This document shows positions 1-13,001 of a stretch of DNA of 64,000 nucleotides, piece after piece (position 1 is the stretch's first letter; each line of letters starts with the position of its first letter). The position numbers and the translations under genes are program-made. A model generated the notes under the pieces. It did not search any database. It had not been told where the DNA came from and saw only the letters and a list, made by a program, of their open reading frames with translations. Where the stretch lies: NCBI GenBank assembly GCA_037039925.1, contig JAXRKP010001293.1, forward strand, positions 2,501 to 66,500. The letters are read 5' to 3'. The DNA is from Doris montereyensis (taxonomy: Eukaryota; Mollusca; Gastropoda; Nudibranchia; Dorididae).

Positions 1-1019
1 AAGAAGAAACATTATAAAGCTAAGTAAAAAGAGAACAGAGAGGAGAAGAAATCTAGGAAAGAGGAAAATAATAAAAAGGAGAATGAATTTGAGAGGAATT
101 ATTGGAAGAAGGAAAATAAAGACGTGTGAAGGCGAAAGCAATAGGAGGGGAATAAAAGACAATAGAGAGTGGCTGTAATGAAAGAAGACTGTAGATGTCT
201 ATTGAAGACAGAAGACGTAACGAATTGTAAATTTAAGAGAAACAAAAGGAAGAGAAGAAAGAAAGTATCGCAGGCCTACGATGCAGGTGTTAAAAGTATA
301 CAAATGGTTGACAACAATAATGGCGAAAGCAATCAGAAAAATTAAAATAATTTTGGCTTAGGATGAAGAAAAGAATAGATTTGAGATCAGGGCTTGTCTC
401 CTTAGGAAAAAAGTCGGCTATCAAAATTAAATGGGAAAGTAAATATAAAAAAACTGTATCTTCCTGACGTTTTGTCAGTGTAAAAAATACTTCATGTCTG
501 CACTCCCTACACGACATTCTACTTGGAACGTCGTGCACTGGTCATTCAAATAGCGATTTGATTCACGATTGTATAAACTGTAAGGTAATATAAAGAATTG
601 ATGAAGACAGGCGTCATGAACCCTATATGAAGAAAGACAGAATGGAGGGAAAGTGAAGAAGAAAAAAAAAACCTCAAGAAATGAAGGCTACAATAACTAT
701 TGCCGTGTATTTAGTTTGTCTGATATTTTCTACTAAATTATTGTAAAACAATTCTTCGTTCCACGATTCAGACACTTCCGTTTCCTTTCACTAAATTTTG
801 TCAACATTAGAGGTAGGATTCTGTGAAAGCATATATTGTAATCTTCATACATCTTCCCTTTTACCCTAATAATTGATCCTTTCTATTCATTTATTTCATG
901 ATTTAGTTTGTAAAAGGTATTTGTTGGCCATATTCTAGTATTCAACAGCCGGCAAGTGCGAAAAAAAACACGGGATGCCGTAGGTCGTGAGGGCCGTGTA
1001 GTGAAGGAAGGAATAAAGG
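1..1019. other. No gene seen; purine-rich flank
   Basis: The first ~280 bases are strongly purine-rich on the + strand (runs of GAAGAA, AGGAGAA). Short open frames here show no recognisable protein motif and no exon-like context. Nothing else could be supported. Confidence 0.5.
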
Positions 1020-1039
1020 AAAGGTGTCTGAGTCTGATA

Positions 1040-1415
1040 GTCGTTAGTTAGATATAGATATAGCTTCTAGAATAATTCTAGATCTATTTCAGCTCTTCAA
1101 ATCTGTTTGCTAAAGATCTAACTAGCTCTAATCTGGAAGTATTACCGTAGTCGGGCCCTCATCCAAGGGACACGAGATGGATTTTTTCTCACCGGCATCT
1201 GTATTCTCACTAGATTCTAGATCTAGATCTAGGATTTAGATTCGTGATCTGTTCCTAGATCTATTTTATATCTTTAGTCTATATCTAGTTATAGATCTAG
1301 ATTTTAATAATATTCAGTATCACTAGAGCAGAAATCTAGATTTTAATAATATTTAGTATCACTAGAGCAGACCTAGATCTATTTATAGATCTAGATCTAT
1401 CACAGATTTAATAGG
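1040..1415. repeat. TCTAGATC-rich tract with a ~40-bp tandem duplication
   Basis: The self-complementary octamer TCTAGATC and its overlaps (AGATCTAGATCT) recur many times. Inside the tract a unit of about 40 bp, containing TTTTAATAATATT followed by AGTATCACTAGAGCAGA, occurs twice in a row near 1300-1375. The same octamer clusters again at about 8160-8260, 33948-33970 and 60440-60605. Confidence 0.6.
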
Positions 1416-2035
1416 ACTACCAAAGCCAATAGGGTGTGATTTTCGTTGGGGTTAGGCTAGCTACTGGACGGACCTAACTTTGCCTCGGGTTTGGTGTGGG
1501 GGATAGCAGGGTGGTTCAGGGATAGTGATAGTCCTTATGTTTTGGTTGACTACCGGTTTCAAACCTAGCCTCTGCATATTAGATCTAGGTCTATCTATCC
1601 AATGTAATGTGATAAAAGATGTGCAGTCTCCTCTTTTTAACTCCACCCACTGTGTACAGTACAGCTTTCGTCACATAAGTGATATTGGATCACTGGTTTG
1701 TCACTAGGCAATTAGAATTAGTCAGACTGCCCATGGCTCTTTCCATGATGTCATAAGTTGCATGAAATTACCTGCTGTATTTAATTTAATTGGGCACACA
1801 AATTGCATGTGAACAATCTTATTGGTCCCCATGACACCGAAATTGAACTTATCCATTGTGCCTTCAGGTCTTTGTTGCGATCAATGGTTAATCTGCCAGA
1901 GTGCTCACCACTTATGTGAAAAACCTTATTTTGGGTGCGGTCAACCGGCACACAATTTTTGCTTGTTGAGAAAACATTCTTTTTTTAACAATTAGGCCTA
2001 AAGGATTTACAATTTATTTTAATTTTAGGCTGTCA

Positions 2036-2125
2036 TTATTCGGACCCGTCTCCCAATAGTGGGTGTTTATTCGGACCCGCGTGTCCCAATAGTGGGTTTT
2101 ATTCGGACCCGGGTTTTTATGGGGA
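2036..2125 (+). repeat. Short tandem repeat around TTATTCGGACCCG
   Basis: Three imperfect units of about 30 bp contain TTCGGACCCG followed by CCCAATAGTGGGT. A diverged single unit recurs near 2555-2605. The motif CCCAATAGTGGG is itself an imperfect inverted repeat. Function unknown. It lies 0.9 kb upstream of the RPL34 start codon. Confidence 0.5.
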
Positions 2126-2988
2126 CACACAGATCTAGAATCTGTCTAAAAAATATATTTTTTAGAGAATTGAAGTTGAAGACACGTAATTTCAGTTTCA
2201 ATCGTAGCGAAGCAAGGCCATCTTGACGGCCTTGTGCGAAGTCGACTTCTTTTTCTAGCAGTCATATTTCGTTCCGGGGGAAAAAGTAAACGGAAACCTT
2301 TCATACCTTCCGATGAACTCATTTTCGAGAGCTGGTCGCGATTTTTATTACCCATTTTAAGTATTTTTTAATAGGTAAATATCCCAGTAGGTGCTACACT
2401 ACGTTATTAATGTTATGAAGTAGGCTACCGGGAAACTTATCGGATTTTGGGACATGGTTGGTACCGGCACTTAAACAATAGATCTAATATTGTTCTGGGC
2501 ATGCAGTTTAGGTTAGGTTATGACGTCGTTTTACTTAAGAAATAGTCCATGTCCTAATAGGCCCAGCGTGTCCGAATAGTGTGGGTGTTTATTGGGACCC
2601 GGGTCGAATGACCACTTCTTTAATTTTAACTTTTCATTTGGTTCACTTCATCTATGATCTATTCATTGCTAAAACGGATTTTGAAATCAAGCAAATTTAC
2701 ACTGTAAACTTGTATTTCTTTCGCCTCGTCTAATCTAATCTAGATCTAAATCAGATGTGTGGAATTCTAGAACTTTATTCTCTATTGTAGATTGACATTA
2801 TATATGTGTGTGCCACTGCCACTAGCATATTTCACAGGTAACAGAAAAATATGCACATACGTTTGTGTGAAATATGATCGTATAAAAGACAGGTGTGGTT
2901 TCTACTCTTCATGGAAACATATTATCATTGTTAGGGACTGAATAAGTTCATGACTTGTCTCCTATCTTTTATTCCCTATTCTTTGCAG
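2126..2988 (+). promoter_or_regulatory. Probable 5' region of RPL34; promoter not pinpointed
   Basis: The RPL34 start codon directly follows a pyrimidine-rich tract and AG (2987-2988), so it opens a coding exon and at least one non-coding 5' exon is expected upstream. Ribosomal-protein genes normally start at a pyrimidine tract (TOP). Several such tracts are present (for example near 2248), but no donor/TSS pair could be chosen with confidence. Confidence 0.3.
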
Positions 2989-5900
2989 ATGGCTCAGCGT
3001 CTCACATTTAGAAGACGTCTGTCTTACAATACACAGTCTAACCGCCGAAAGGTGTAAGTACCTTACAGTTGATTTTTTTTAATGTACAATTTTTTGTGGT
3101 TGGGTCTTTAGCAATTCTGTTTTGGGAGTAAAAACATGTTTTTACTTTCTGTCATAATTTTTTGTTTTTAGGCAGGGGTGTCTGAATTTTCATTTCTAGA
3201 GTATGTTTGGTAATCATGCAAAGCAAGTGTACCTTCCTTACATTTTTTTATGGAATGTAGCTAGGACCTCACTCATGTAACTCATTGTTTGATTGCAGGT
3301 CTAAGACACCAGGTGGAAAGCTTGTTTACCTTTATCAGAAAAAGCTTCCCAAGACACCAATATGCGGGGACTTCAAGACAAAACTCAGGGGTGACTTTGT
3401 GTTTTAAGTTGGGTCTATTCAGTGAGAATGTTTCATTTACTTCTGATGTAAGAAGGAATTAAATGTTTGGTCAAATTGTTTTCAAAAAATATGCCCTCCA
3501 AAAGGTAAATGTTTTCTTAATACACTTCTGATGTAAGAAGGAATTAAATTGCAGTCAAATTGTTTTCGGAAATAAAAGATGCCCTCCTCTTGGCAAAGGT
3601 AAATGGCAGTTTTTCTTAATAAACAGTGTATCACCATAAGCCCGGGACACTTGGTTGGATGTGGGTGTGTCTTGATCAAATAGCTTTCATTCATTATCTA
3701 TCATTTCTTCATTCACGCCAGTGAGACATAAGATCTAATCTTACATTTATCCTATCATTTCTCCTAGACCCATCTAGTCTTACATTTGTCATTTTTGTTC
3801 TTGTTTCCCATCTAAGTTGTGCCTGTTTCTCTCTCTCTCTCTATCTCCTTCTCACCTTTTATTACTTACTTATTTTCATAAATAGAAATCAAAAGTCGGC
3901 AAATATTAAAATCCTAGAGACAGCCAGATTACATATTAAGAGCATATCACCGGTTACATATCTAAGTTCAAAGATCCCTTGGCTGAAGAACTAAGAATCA
4001 CCGGTATCTAAGTTGTGGATGTGGGTAAATCAAAAAAAAGCCATGTACCTCAAGATCACTGTAGTTGTGGGTGTGTAAAATAAAATAGTCGCCACATATT
4101 AAGGCATATAGAGACAGCCACGGATTAGTATTCAAAAGTTGCAACTAGTTGATAGGACAACATTACCATGATATAATGCAATCTTTATATGAACTAGCCC
4201 CATCACCTTGGCGGGGGCAGGATGTAGATCATGATTTTGTTGACACAGAAAAACTAACCATCCAGTCTGCTCCTTTGTGTTATTGTCTCAGAGACCCTTC
4301 CTTCTTTTTTCTTTCAGGCATGATGGTTCTCTAGATCTAAGAAATAGATTCTTAGTATTATTTAAATGTGGGTCATTCAGTTCACTTTTTTATACTGTTA
4401 CTCGAAAATACCCTCAAATTTGTGGGAACGTTATATTATCTATCAATATCAATGATCTTGTAATTTCCTGCATTCACCTACTGGTAGGTTTTACTTCTAT
4501 CCTTTCTTTTAATTCACCCTGATATCACTGCATATGATGGACAGGGTAAATTCCTGTGAAATAAACAAAGCTTTATATCACATCATTGCCATTCTGTCCT
4601 GGTTAGCATGTTGCAGAGAATTAACTGACTTGTTATATGGAATAGTGTGGAGAGAAGAATGGTTGTCCTACTCTGCCTGTAAAATCGGTACACCTGTATT
4701 TCGAACAAAAATAAATTCCCATACTTATATTATCAGGTGGTATTCAGTGGAGTTTGAAGATAGTCTACCAGTCTGCTGAAATGTAATCCACAAATTTGTG
4801 GGAATTGATGATATAAAGCTTGTTAATAATTAAATATAAGGGGTTGGGGAGCTATGCATTGAAATTCTGTGCTCTTGATAAAAGCCCATACAACTGGTCA
4901 TGTGTGACAATGGGTATTTCATAGAGACACTACACAAATTTCAAACTCACATTCAGAATTAAATGTTGGGGGAAACACATTGTTCAAGAGTGACAAGTCC
5001 ACATTTCATTCATTGTCTCTTTCGTAGTAAAGATGTTTTGAGAATTACTCATATCTTTCAATTTTCTATTTATTTATTCATGCTTTTCTTCTCTTTCTTT
5101 GAAAATAAAATGATCTCATAATATTTATCATGGAAACTGAGTGCTTGCTAGAATATCATTTTGTTAGCAGTAGTATATACATGTGCTTTGAATTGAGCAC
5201 TTTTTGTCAGATGTCATTATCCAAATATTCTGTCAAAAGTAACCATGTCACACATGATATAACTACATGGATGTTGTTACTTTCTAGTTTTGTCTAAGAT
5301 ATTATCTTACTCTAGCGTGTCCAAACCGCCCCATTTTTCTGTTCACTATTGTGGAAGTCGCAGATTTCGCTAATTTTCGGTCTATTCACCTTGCCCCTCT
5401 CTTCTTCACAGTGTAGTGGCGTAATATGGCTTACACCATTGAAAAGCTGCTAAAAATAGGCTTTACAATGATACCTATTACTACCGCCAATGTCAAAGTT
5501 AAGAGCTCATCCGAGGCGATTAAAGCTATTAAATGCTCCGAATAGCCACTTACGTAAGAAACTCAGAGAAAACAAGTCCACCAAAAGAAAGCCCATTCAA
5601 TTTTACATTAGAAAACTACTACTGGTGTCACATTAATTTTCGACTTTGTGAGTTACTGCGAAGGAGCTTTGTTTGACTGAAACTCGGCATGGCCTTCTAA
5701 CTAGATCTAGTCTGCAGGACTGACCAGTCACTTAACTCGGGTCTTGAGCATCATCATTTCCAGTGTGTAAAGTTTGAGTGTCATGAAAAAAATCTGGTTC
5801 TATGTATTCATAACTTTTTTAAGTTTAAGAAACATGAGTTTTGTGACTGATTGTTTTTGCGAGATATAGAGGGTTAAATAAATTTGGTGTTTTGGTCCTT

Positions 5901-8900
5901 TGGAAAATTTAACAAATTTTTATAAATTAAAAAATTTGTAACTTCTTTTAGTACTGTACTACAGAAATGATTTTGGTATCAAATTACTCTGGTAATAAAG
6001 CTCTTTCAGTGGTAGCAATTGCTTTTCCATTGCTTACACTTGAGATTTCGGTTTCGACTACCTACTTACTGACTCTATTTTACTTCTGAACCATCCCCAG
6101 GTGGCAGCTGTTAGTCCCCATAAGCTTAGTACAATGAGCAAGAGGAAGAAGACTGTAACACGGGCATATGGTGGCTCAAGGTGCCACAAAGCCGTCAGAG
6201 AGAGGTATTTATTGTATTGAAAAAATTAAGTTAGCTGCGTTGGTAATTTCACTGTTGTTCGTTTGGGTTTGTTCTTTTTTTTAGATACATATACTTGTTA
6301 GTTGTTGATTGCTTCATACAAGCTTCACAACATCATAGAGAAAATAAAGATTAATGTCATAATTATTATGCATGTTGTACCAAGCTCTTAAGTCATAGAC
6401 TACCATTGTCGCACCAGGGTGCAATCATGCTACACTTACATCATAGTATAATTGTCGCAGCTGCACAATCATAAAATCGTCGGGCTAAAAATATAGAAAG
6501 ATCACGATATCGGCGATTGCAGTATGGAGCATCTTCTAGGCTTATTATTTTACTTCCGTTTCCTGCCAGAAGAAGCTCTCTAGCTTGAATGGTTCTTTTT
6601 TTTACTGCTGGCAGTAACAACATAACCCATTTTCTTTGCAAACTTACAAAACAAATACTACCACTTGTGCAAGTAGCGGGGATGTAATTCTTTCAGATTT
6701 CCTTTGATTTCAGATTATTTAAGGTTATTCTAGTTATTTTAGCTAAAACTAAAATACTTCTGTTCGCTGTTATGAATAGGTGAGGTGGTTAAGCACAGCA
6801 GGATAAAATTAAGATTTCAGATTTAAAAATCGGAACCTTTATTTCCTTTCTGATTTTTTTTTTTAGTCTGAAATCTAACACATAAGTCGTGGAAATAGGC
6901 AAAGGATTTTGGGATAGATTTAGACAATGTTGAGATGCGCTGACTTGCCTCTGCTGTCATACGGTTCAGTTGTGAATGTGATCTGCAGTCGATGATCTTA
7001 TTGTGATTTAATTGTCTAATCTAGGGGTCGTAGTACCTTAGAATCGCCTAGAGAGAAAATCCTCCTAAAATCTCTTAATTGTTTTGAGCTGACGGCCGTC
7101 GGACGGTTCCAAATACTTGCTCAGGGTATTCGATTAGTGAGTCCTCTCGTTTTGGCGGCCGTTTTGTTTGAGAATCTAGTTTAGCTGACTACGATGAACC
7201 GCAAGACTTTTAAATCGAAGTTCAGCGTTATCGGTCTTTATAGGAACTCTTCAACTTCAAGTGAATCCAAATCACCACGGCATTCTAGTCTTTGTTTTTC
7301 ATTCAAAGCGAGGGCGTTATCCGTGATAGATCTATTTTAGTGACACTTGCTTCTGTTTGGATTTTAAAATCGACATCTCATCATGTTTTTATCTGCGAAC
7401 ATGGCATCGAAATACAGATGCAGATTTCAAGATCAATGTGTGCATAACCCAAATTATAGAGAATGGATTCTAAAGAAAAACAGACATTCACAGTGCAAGA
7501 TATAAATGGTGCATCAAGACTTTCAGTGTAGGAGGACAAGGAGAAAGTACTCTAAAGTCGCAGAGACAGCGACCTACTGCAAACTTTAGTTAGCCCCCCA
7601 TGGACGGAGATAGATGTACTCATTGTCACTGGTTCAAATCTGTGTCTCGTCGCCCAGAGCCATGTTGAGGGATTGTCTTCTATGGTTGATCCGTTTTAAA
7701 TTAGCTACGCATAGGTAATGTGTAGATCTAAGACATACATATGCTTAAATAGATAAATGTACTGTCACAGACACCTTTTGATTTACTAGTAACATATAAT
7801 TTGTCATTAACTTTTATGATAAAACTACACGCTTGATACTAACTTAACTTAACAATTACCATCAAGAGAACCTAAAGCTCATAGAAAACCTCCTAGAATC
7901 TCCTACAAAATTTTACGTCCTGAGCACTATGACGTCTGTCTAATCTAGAGCTAGGCAAGATATATAAGATCTATCTGCTTGAGTGAAGTGACCTAGGTTC
8001 TAGATCTAGATTTTTTTTATGATGGCTTAACAGCCTTAGGCCATAGTTTTCCCTATAGCTTGGGTTAGTATATCAGCGTATAAATAGATGTAGCTTGGTT
8101 ACAGATTAAAGTTATTTCTTGCTCGTTGTTCCAGGGAAAGATCTTAAAACTAAGCGCACAAGTTGATCTAGATCTTCTAGATTTAGATTCTAGACAGACG
8201 TCTATATTATGATAGATCTGGATTCAATCTAGTAAGATCTAGATCAGTCTGTTATCTAGCCTACAATTTATAAACTCGAGAGTAGATTTAAATTTCTAGG
8301 TCGCCTAGTTAACATAAATAGATTCTGAATTAATTGAAAATTTTGCTATATATGTGTTATAATAACATTAGCAAATCTTCGAAACAACTAACTCTAGATT
8401 TAGAATAAAGGTAAGCTAGCTCCAGAATGTACATTATGTATCTATATAGACAATTTAGCAAATTGGGGATGACCTGTTAAAAGTTAAGGTTTAATGATTG
8501 GGATTTGCCAGTGGATGTGATTGATCTAGATGTAAGTTTTATGTCTCAGAATAAATTCTGACTGTCAACTTAATGATGAATTCCTTTCTAATTATATCAG
8601 GAAGGTTGAGAAAGGTGGCATTGAATGGTGCTGTTATTGTAAGCGTGAGATTAAATGCAGTACAGGAGGTGTTCTGTGTCTGAAAGTTTCACATTTCAGA
8701 GACATAGAATCTATTTTAATTTGCTATTTACATCCCTGAAGTAAATTTACAAGTCAGAAAGTGCATAGACCGCACCGTTTTCTATCAGTGTGGCTCATTG
8801 TTTTCATCTATTTATTGATGGAAGTTATTTATTAATTGTGAATGGTGTCCACCCCAAAAAAGATTTTTAGCTTCTCGATTTCGCCCTTTCTCTGGTTTCG

Positions 8901-10149
8901 CTCATCCCCTCTCTGCCAAACTAGTGACACAAAGCCGATTTTTATTGGTGCAAATATAAAGTTTGATCGCTTATGAACACTATGTTTAAAAAATGAAGAG
9001 AAAATAGTAACAAATAAAAAAGTTACAATTTTTTTAACCACCCTACTTTTTTGGGTAGTCTGAAAATCCAATCTCTCTTTCTGAGGGTTTTGAGAATGTA
9101 TTAAATTTGTTTGAATGTTGCCTGTTAATGTTATTGGGCTGCAAAGTTTATTTGTTTTCACCTTCTTTCCCTCCCCTTTTTAATTTTAAGGAGAAAGAAA
9201 GGGGGGGAGGGATAAAGTATATTCAGCTCCTCAAAATCAGTCAGTTCTACAAGATGGATGAAGAAGGTATACTTCAAAGGATGCTAAGTATACTTCAAAG
9301 GATGCTGTTATAGTTATATATTTATACAACGGCAAAACAAATTGTGATACTTGGAACAGAGACTCCATCAATTTGAAGAAATAATCTAAGGGATGAGGGA
9401 CAATGTTAATCATTCATAAGAATGAAATTCTCTACATGTCCACGTTCAATGTTTCAAGATCTATTTCACGTCGACAGCGCCTGTCGATAACAAGTACATA
9501 GAATATATGTCACGTAATTTGACAAACATAAAAAAAATTGATAGCTCACACTGTGCTTATTGAAGTAACTACCAATTTGCTATACTTAGGACAGACTTAC
9601 TGGCTTTTAAAGTTAACAGATGTGTTGAAAGTTATGCAGGTATCATATTTAAACAATTGTTAAGAATCGATATTCAGCTTCTGAACGGTTGGGGTCAATA
9701 ATACAATAAACTAGTTTAACTAGATTTGTTGCAATTTTGGGCAAAAAATTGCCTACTCAGGAAACTTACCATTGCCGGTTCTTGGTTTCACCATCTCTCA
9801 TGGATGAGGTAAATTTCAACACCTCATGAACTGTTATAATGTTATTGTTGATATGAAAGTTATGACTGCAGCTTATTAATGTTTTCATATAGATGTCCTG
9901 TGACCTTTGACATATGGCTCCCATTGTCAATAGATCTAATTGTAATCACCGAGTTGAGGGATGCTGATTTTTACAAAAGCAAATTAAATTCCAGTGTCTA
10001 AAATTTGTTATCTTTTCAGGTGAAATATGTACATGAATTATAAGTGCTTTTGTTTTTGTTCTGGCAGGATCATTCGTGCATTCTTGATTGAAGAGCAGAA
10101 GATCGTCGCAAGAGTGTTGAAAGCGCAGGAGGCCTCAAAGAAACACTAA
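2989..10149 (+). CDS. RPL34: Ribosomal protein L34 (eL34), four coding exons
   Basis: eL34 is a protein of the large (60S) ribosomal subunit. Coding exons as read: 2989-3053, 3299-3390, 6108-6204, 10068-10149, total 336 nt (111 aa plus stop; the human protein is 117 aa). Family landmarks: N-terminus MAQRLTFRRRLSYNT, then TPGGKLVYLY, then RAYGGSRC and the C-terminal AFLIEEQKIV. The start is ATG immediately after a splice acceptor, as in many ribosomal-protein genes. Two oddities. The family zinc ribbon uses two CxxC pairs, but here they read C44-G-D-F47 and C78-H-K-A81, so the second cysteine of each is gone. And the best-looking junction (donor at 3391, acceptor AG at 6099-6100) shifts the frame; only the AG at 6106-6107 keeps it, losing the equivalent of three residues. 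It may be a functional diverged copy, a decaying copy or an assembly error. An AATAAA follows the stop. Confidence 0.93.
3700..3885 (+). repeat. Interspersed repeat shared with IDO intron 10
   Basis: Lies in RPL34 intron 2. The order of motifs (CTTACATTTATCCTATCATT, TTGTTCTTGTTTCCCAT, a CT run, then CTCCTTCTCACCTTTTATTA, then TACTTATTTTCAT) is the same as at about 44480-44920. Here the CT run is about 16 bp; there it exceeds 100 bp. Confidence 0.7.
4470..4572 (+). repeat. R1 interspersed repeat, copy 1
   Basis: Contains ACTGGTAGGTTTTACTTCT, then TTAATTCACCCTGATATCAC, then GGACAGGGTAAATT. The same ordered motifs occur at about 36885-37015, 45290-45330, 52648-52722 and 54785-55190. It is part of RPL34 intron 2. 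The rest of the intron (to 6107) shows nothing recognisable. Confidence 0.6.
6205..10067 (+). other. RPL34 intron 3; no gene seen
   Basis: A 3.9-kb intron. It holds a TCTAGATC cluster near 8160-8260 and a 20-bp tandem duplication (GTATACTTCAAAGGATGCT) at 9267-9306. Open frames on the - strand near 8832-9161 have no recognisable motif. A C-box-like ATGATGA near 8573 followed by CTGA about 100 bp later was noted, but no convincing snoRNA was found. Confidence 0.5.
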
Positions 10150-10162
10150 ATACTTCTGTTAA

Positions 10163-10168
10163 AATAAA
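10163..10168 (+). terminator. RPL34 polyadenylation signal
   Basis: Canonical AATAAA 14 bases after the RPL34 stop codon, followed by GT/T-rich sequence. Position and motif fit a short ribosomal-protein 3' UTR. Confidence 0.8.
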
Positions 10169-10449
10169 TTTATGAAAATTTCAGTTGTTTTTCTTGTTTT
10201 ATTTCCATATCTATCTAAATGTTCGAATTTGTTTTGTTGAAGTGAAACGTTTGTATGCTTATAAAATGTGCTCTAAGAACTTGTCGTTTTTGTCTATTTG
10301 GTTCCTTAATCAATGCATAACTGTGGGTTTTTTACCTTTAAATCGGGGGAACTAGGTGGTATTTTCATGACTGATGACATATCAATCGATGAATGGGTGG
10401 AGGTCATTACACACTATATTCATTTCTGTCGTGACCTGTGTTTCAAAGT

Positions 10450-12890
10450 AAACAAATAAAAATATTTCCAAATAACAAGCCTTGGATCACAAAAGCAGCG
10501 CTAAATAAAGGTGCTATCAATCAAAAGAAAATTGCACATTTGAGTGGTGATAAAATCATGTAATGGTTAGCAGAAAAGGATATAAATATAAGAAAAGTAA
10601 TTAAAGAAGAAAAATAGCTTACAAAGACAAGATGGAAAAGAAACTCAAACAATCACAATCTTGGAACATGATTGAAAGATGAGTGGAATGAGAGAAAAGA
10701 AAGATAAGATATCTAGCTACAGCGATATTGACCCTGATGATCTTAACATCTTTTATTGTCGTTTCGATTCCCCAACTGCAGTTGTCCAATCCCAAATTCA
10801 TACAAAGAATGAAACGTTACCCCCAGATATAGAAGTAGAATCCGTCATCAACGTTTTTAAGAGGTGTAAACAAAACAAAGCACCTGGTCCAGATAAAATA
10901 ACATCGGACCTCCTAAAATGCTGTTGTGACCAGCTCGCTGTGCCCTTCACTAGAATATTTCAAAAATTCTCTCGATTATCAAATAGTGCCCAATCTAAGG
11001 AAAATATCAATTATAATCCCGGTTCCAAAAAGAATCAACCTGAACAACTTGATGATTGTAGCCCTAACAACATCCATCGTAATGAAATGTTTAGAAACCC
11101 TAATAAAAAAACGAAATTCTACAGTTAAATAAAACGGCGACATATTAGAAAAGCACCAGTTTGCTTACCAACAGAAACTCAGCGTAGAGGATGCGCTTCT
11201 TACCGTGATGACAGATACCATCTCTAAACACCTTGACAAGTCACCATCAAACTATGCACGTGTCTATACGTCAACTTTTCATCTGCATTCAACTCAATGA
11301 ACACGACATCCTGCTCAACAAATTACATCGTTTTAACCTACATCGTTATTTGATTGATTGATATGAGTATGACAACTTCCTTCTAGAAAGACCCCAGTGT
11401 GTAAAAATGAGGTCAAATTGTTCTTCTACTATAGTAGTACTAGAACTCTGTCAAATGGTTGCCCACAAGGATGTGTCAGCTCACCATTACTGTAAATTTT
11501 ATATACAAACAACTGTCCCAAATAATTAATGAAAAATGTGTGATTATCAAATACGCAGATGATACAGCAATTCTGGGTCTCCTGAATTACAATGAATCGG
11601 ACGTTCACTTCTTTTTTGATCAAATCGAAAATTTCAAAAGTTGATGTGTACAAAATGATTTGCAGTTCAATGCGTTAAAAACGAAAGAGCAAATTTTAAA
11701 TTTTAAATGCTTTACCGTTACCAAAGATATAAAGCGAGTTGAAATACATCTCCAAGACGTTGAAATAGTCGGAAGAATTTAAGTATCTTGGTGTTTTAAT
11801 CTACAACTCTCTAACTTTCAATATTCATGTAGAAAATATTAAGACTAAGAAAGCTTCACAGCGGTTGTACATTTTCAGAAAATTACGAGTCTTTGGTACA
11901 AGTAAAAGTACCATGAAACAAAATAATATTTCAATCGTTATTGTTGAGTATCATTAATATTATAACTTTTGGCATTACTGTATGGTATGAAGGGTGTGGT
12001 GTAAAGCAGAAAAATAAGTTACAAAGATTGGTAAAAGAATCAGGAAATACAGTCAATGAGAAATTGCAAAGCGTGGACTCGTGGAGCAGTGCTATAAACA
12101 AGCTAGAAAGAAAGAAAATCCCTTTCAATTTCAATTATTGATGAAGTAAAGCACCCTCTGAACAGTGAATTTATGTTACTTCCATCCGGCAGAAGGTATA
12201 GAGAATCTCGGTGTAGAACCAACCGACATGCTACTATTATTGCTACATTTGTCCCCCTACAGCATAAAAATGTATCAACACTAATGTCGAAACAAGCAAA
12301 TGAAGTAAAATTGTAAGTATAAGTCAAAACATTTCCTATTGATCTAACACATAGACTAGTACTAGTAGTAGTAGTAAATCTGATAAGACAATGCACATCT
12401 ATTGCTGTTACTAAGTTGCAGAACATTGACAATATTATATTCATTATCATGGTTCTCTTGGTTGATGATGGAATGCTGGTTGAGAGAGAGAGAGAGGAAA
12501 GGTAAATCCTCAAATTATGTAATTATTTTCTGTATCTACTTTTACTTATACATGTATTTATATTATTTTTATTAATATATTTTGCCTGTTCATTTCACCA
12601 TCTATAGTAATAGTATTATTATAATGTTGGCAACTACTTGAAATATTACGAATGCTAGTACTACTTCTGTGACTACTATGTTCACCACTATAGTATTAGT
12701 ATTATTATGATTAACTTTTGTTGTTGTCATTGTTGTTTTTTACCATCGTCATTATTGTCACCCTTACTTAGTTCGCTTTGTGGATTGTGAAGTGTAAAAT
12801 GATTTATCAAATTTATGTGAACCTAACATGAATTGCCTGAAAAGGACAATAAAGATTTATTATTATTAATATTAATATTATGTTCACTCA
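10450..12890 (+). mobile_element. Decayed non-LTR retrotransposon (reverse transcriptase remnants)
   Basis: Broken reading frames run in order of a non-LTR pol protein. About 10470-10680 is a lysine-rich linker. 10679-11128 has DLNIFYCRFD and then KAPGPDKI, the start of the RT domain. Near 11455 is NGCPQGCVSS. 11540-11575 carries the catalytic YADDTA. 11765-11800 has EEFKYLGV-like sequence. 11935-12100 has the ITVWY and KNKLQRLVKE C-terminal signature. Frameshifts and stops separate all of these. The 3' end is an AATAAAGATT followed by a TTA-rich tail, 12850-12890. A CR1/Rex-like clade is possible but not settled. No endonuclease domain is visible, so it is probably 5'-truncated. Confidence 0.8.
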
Positions 12891-13001
12891 CAGATATGTG
12901 TGGAGCTGGTATACGAGGGTATCTGGGATACAAGGAACTTGTTCAAGTTCTGTTTTAATCTCTGCATAAGCTTTATATAATACTCACAATACCGGTAGGT
13001 A

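Noticed and set aside
8573..8690. C/D-box snoRNA-like ATGATGA ... CTGA in RPL34 intron 3
   Set aside because: No terminal stem or guide complementarity could be shown, and the spacing is unremarkable by chance.
8832..9161. 109-codon - strand frame in RPL34 intron 3
   Set aside because: No motif or homology; AT-rich intron sequence.
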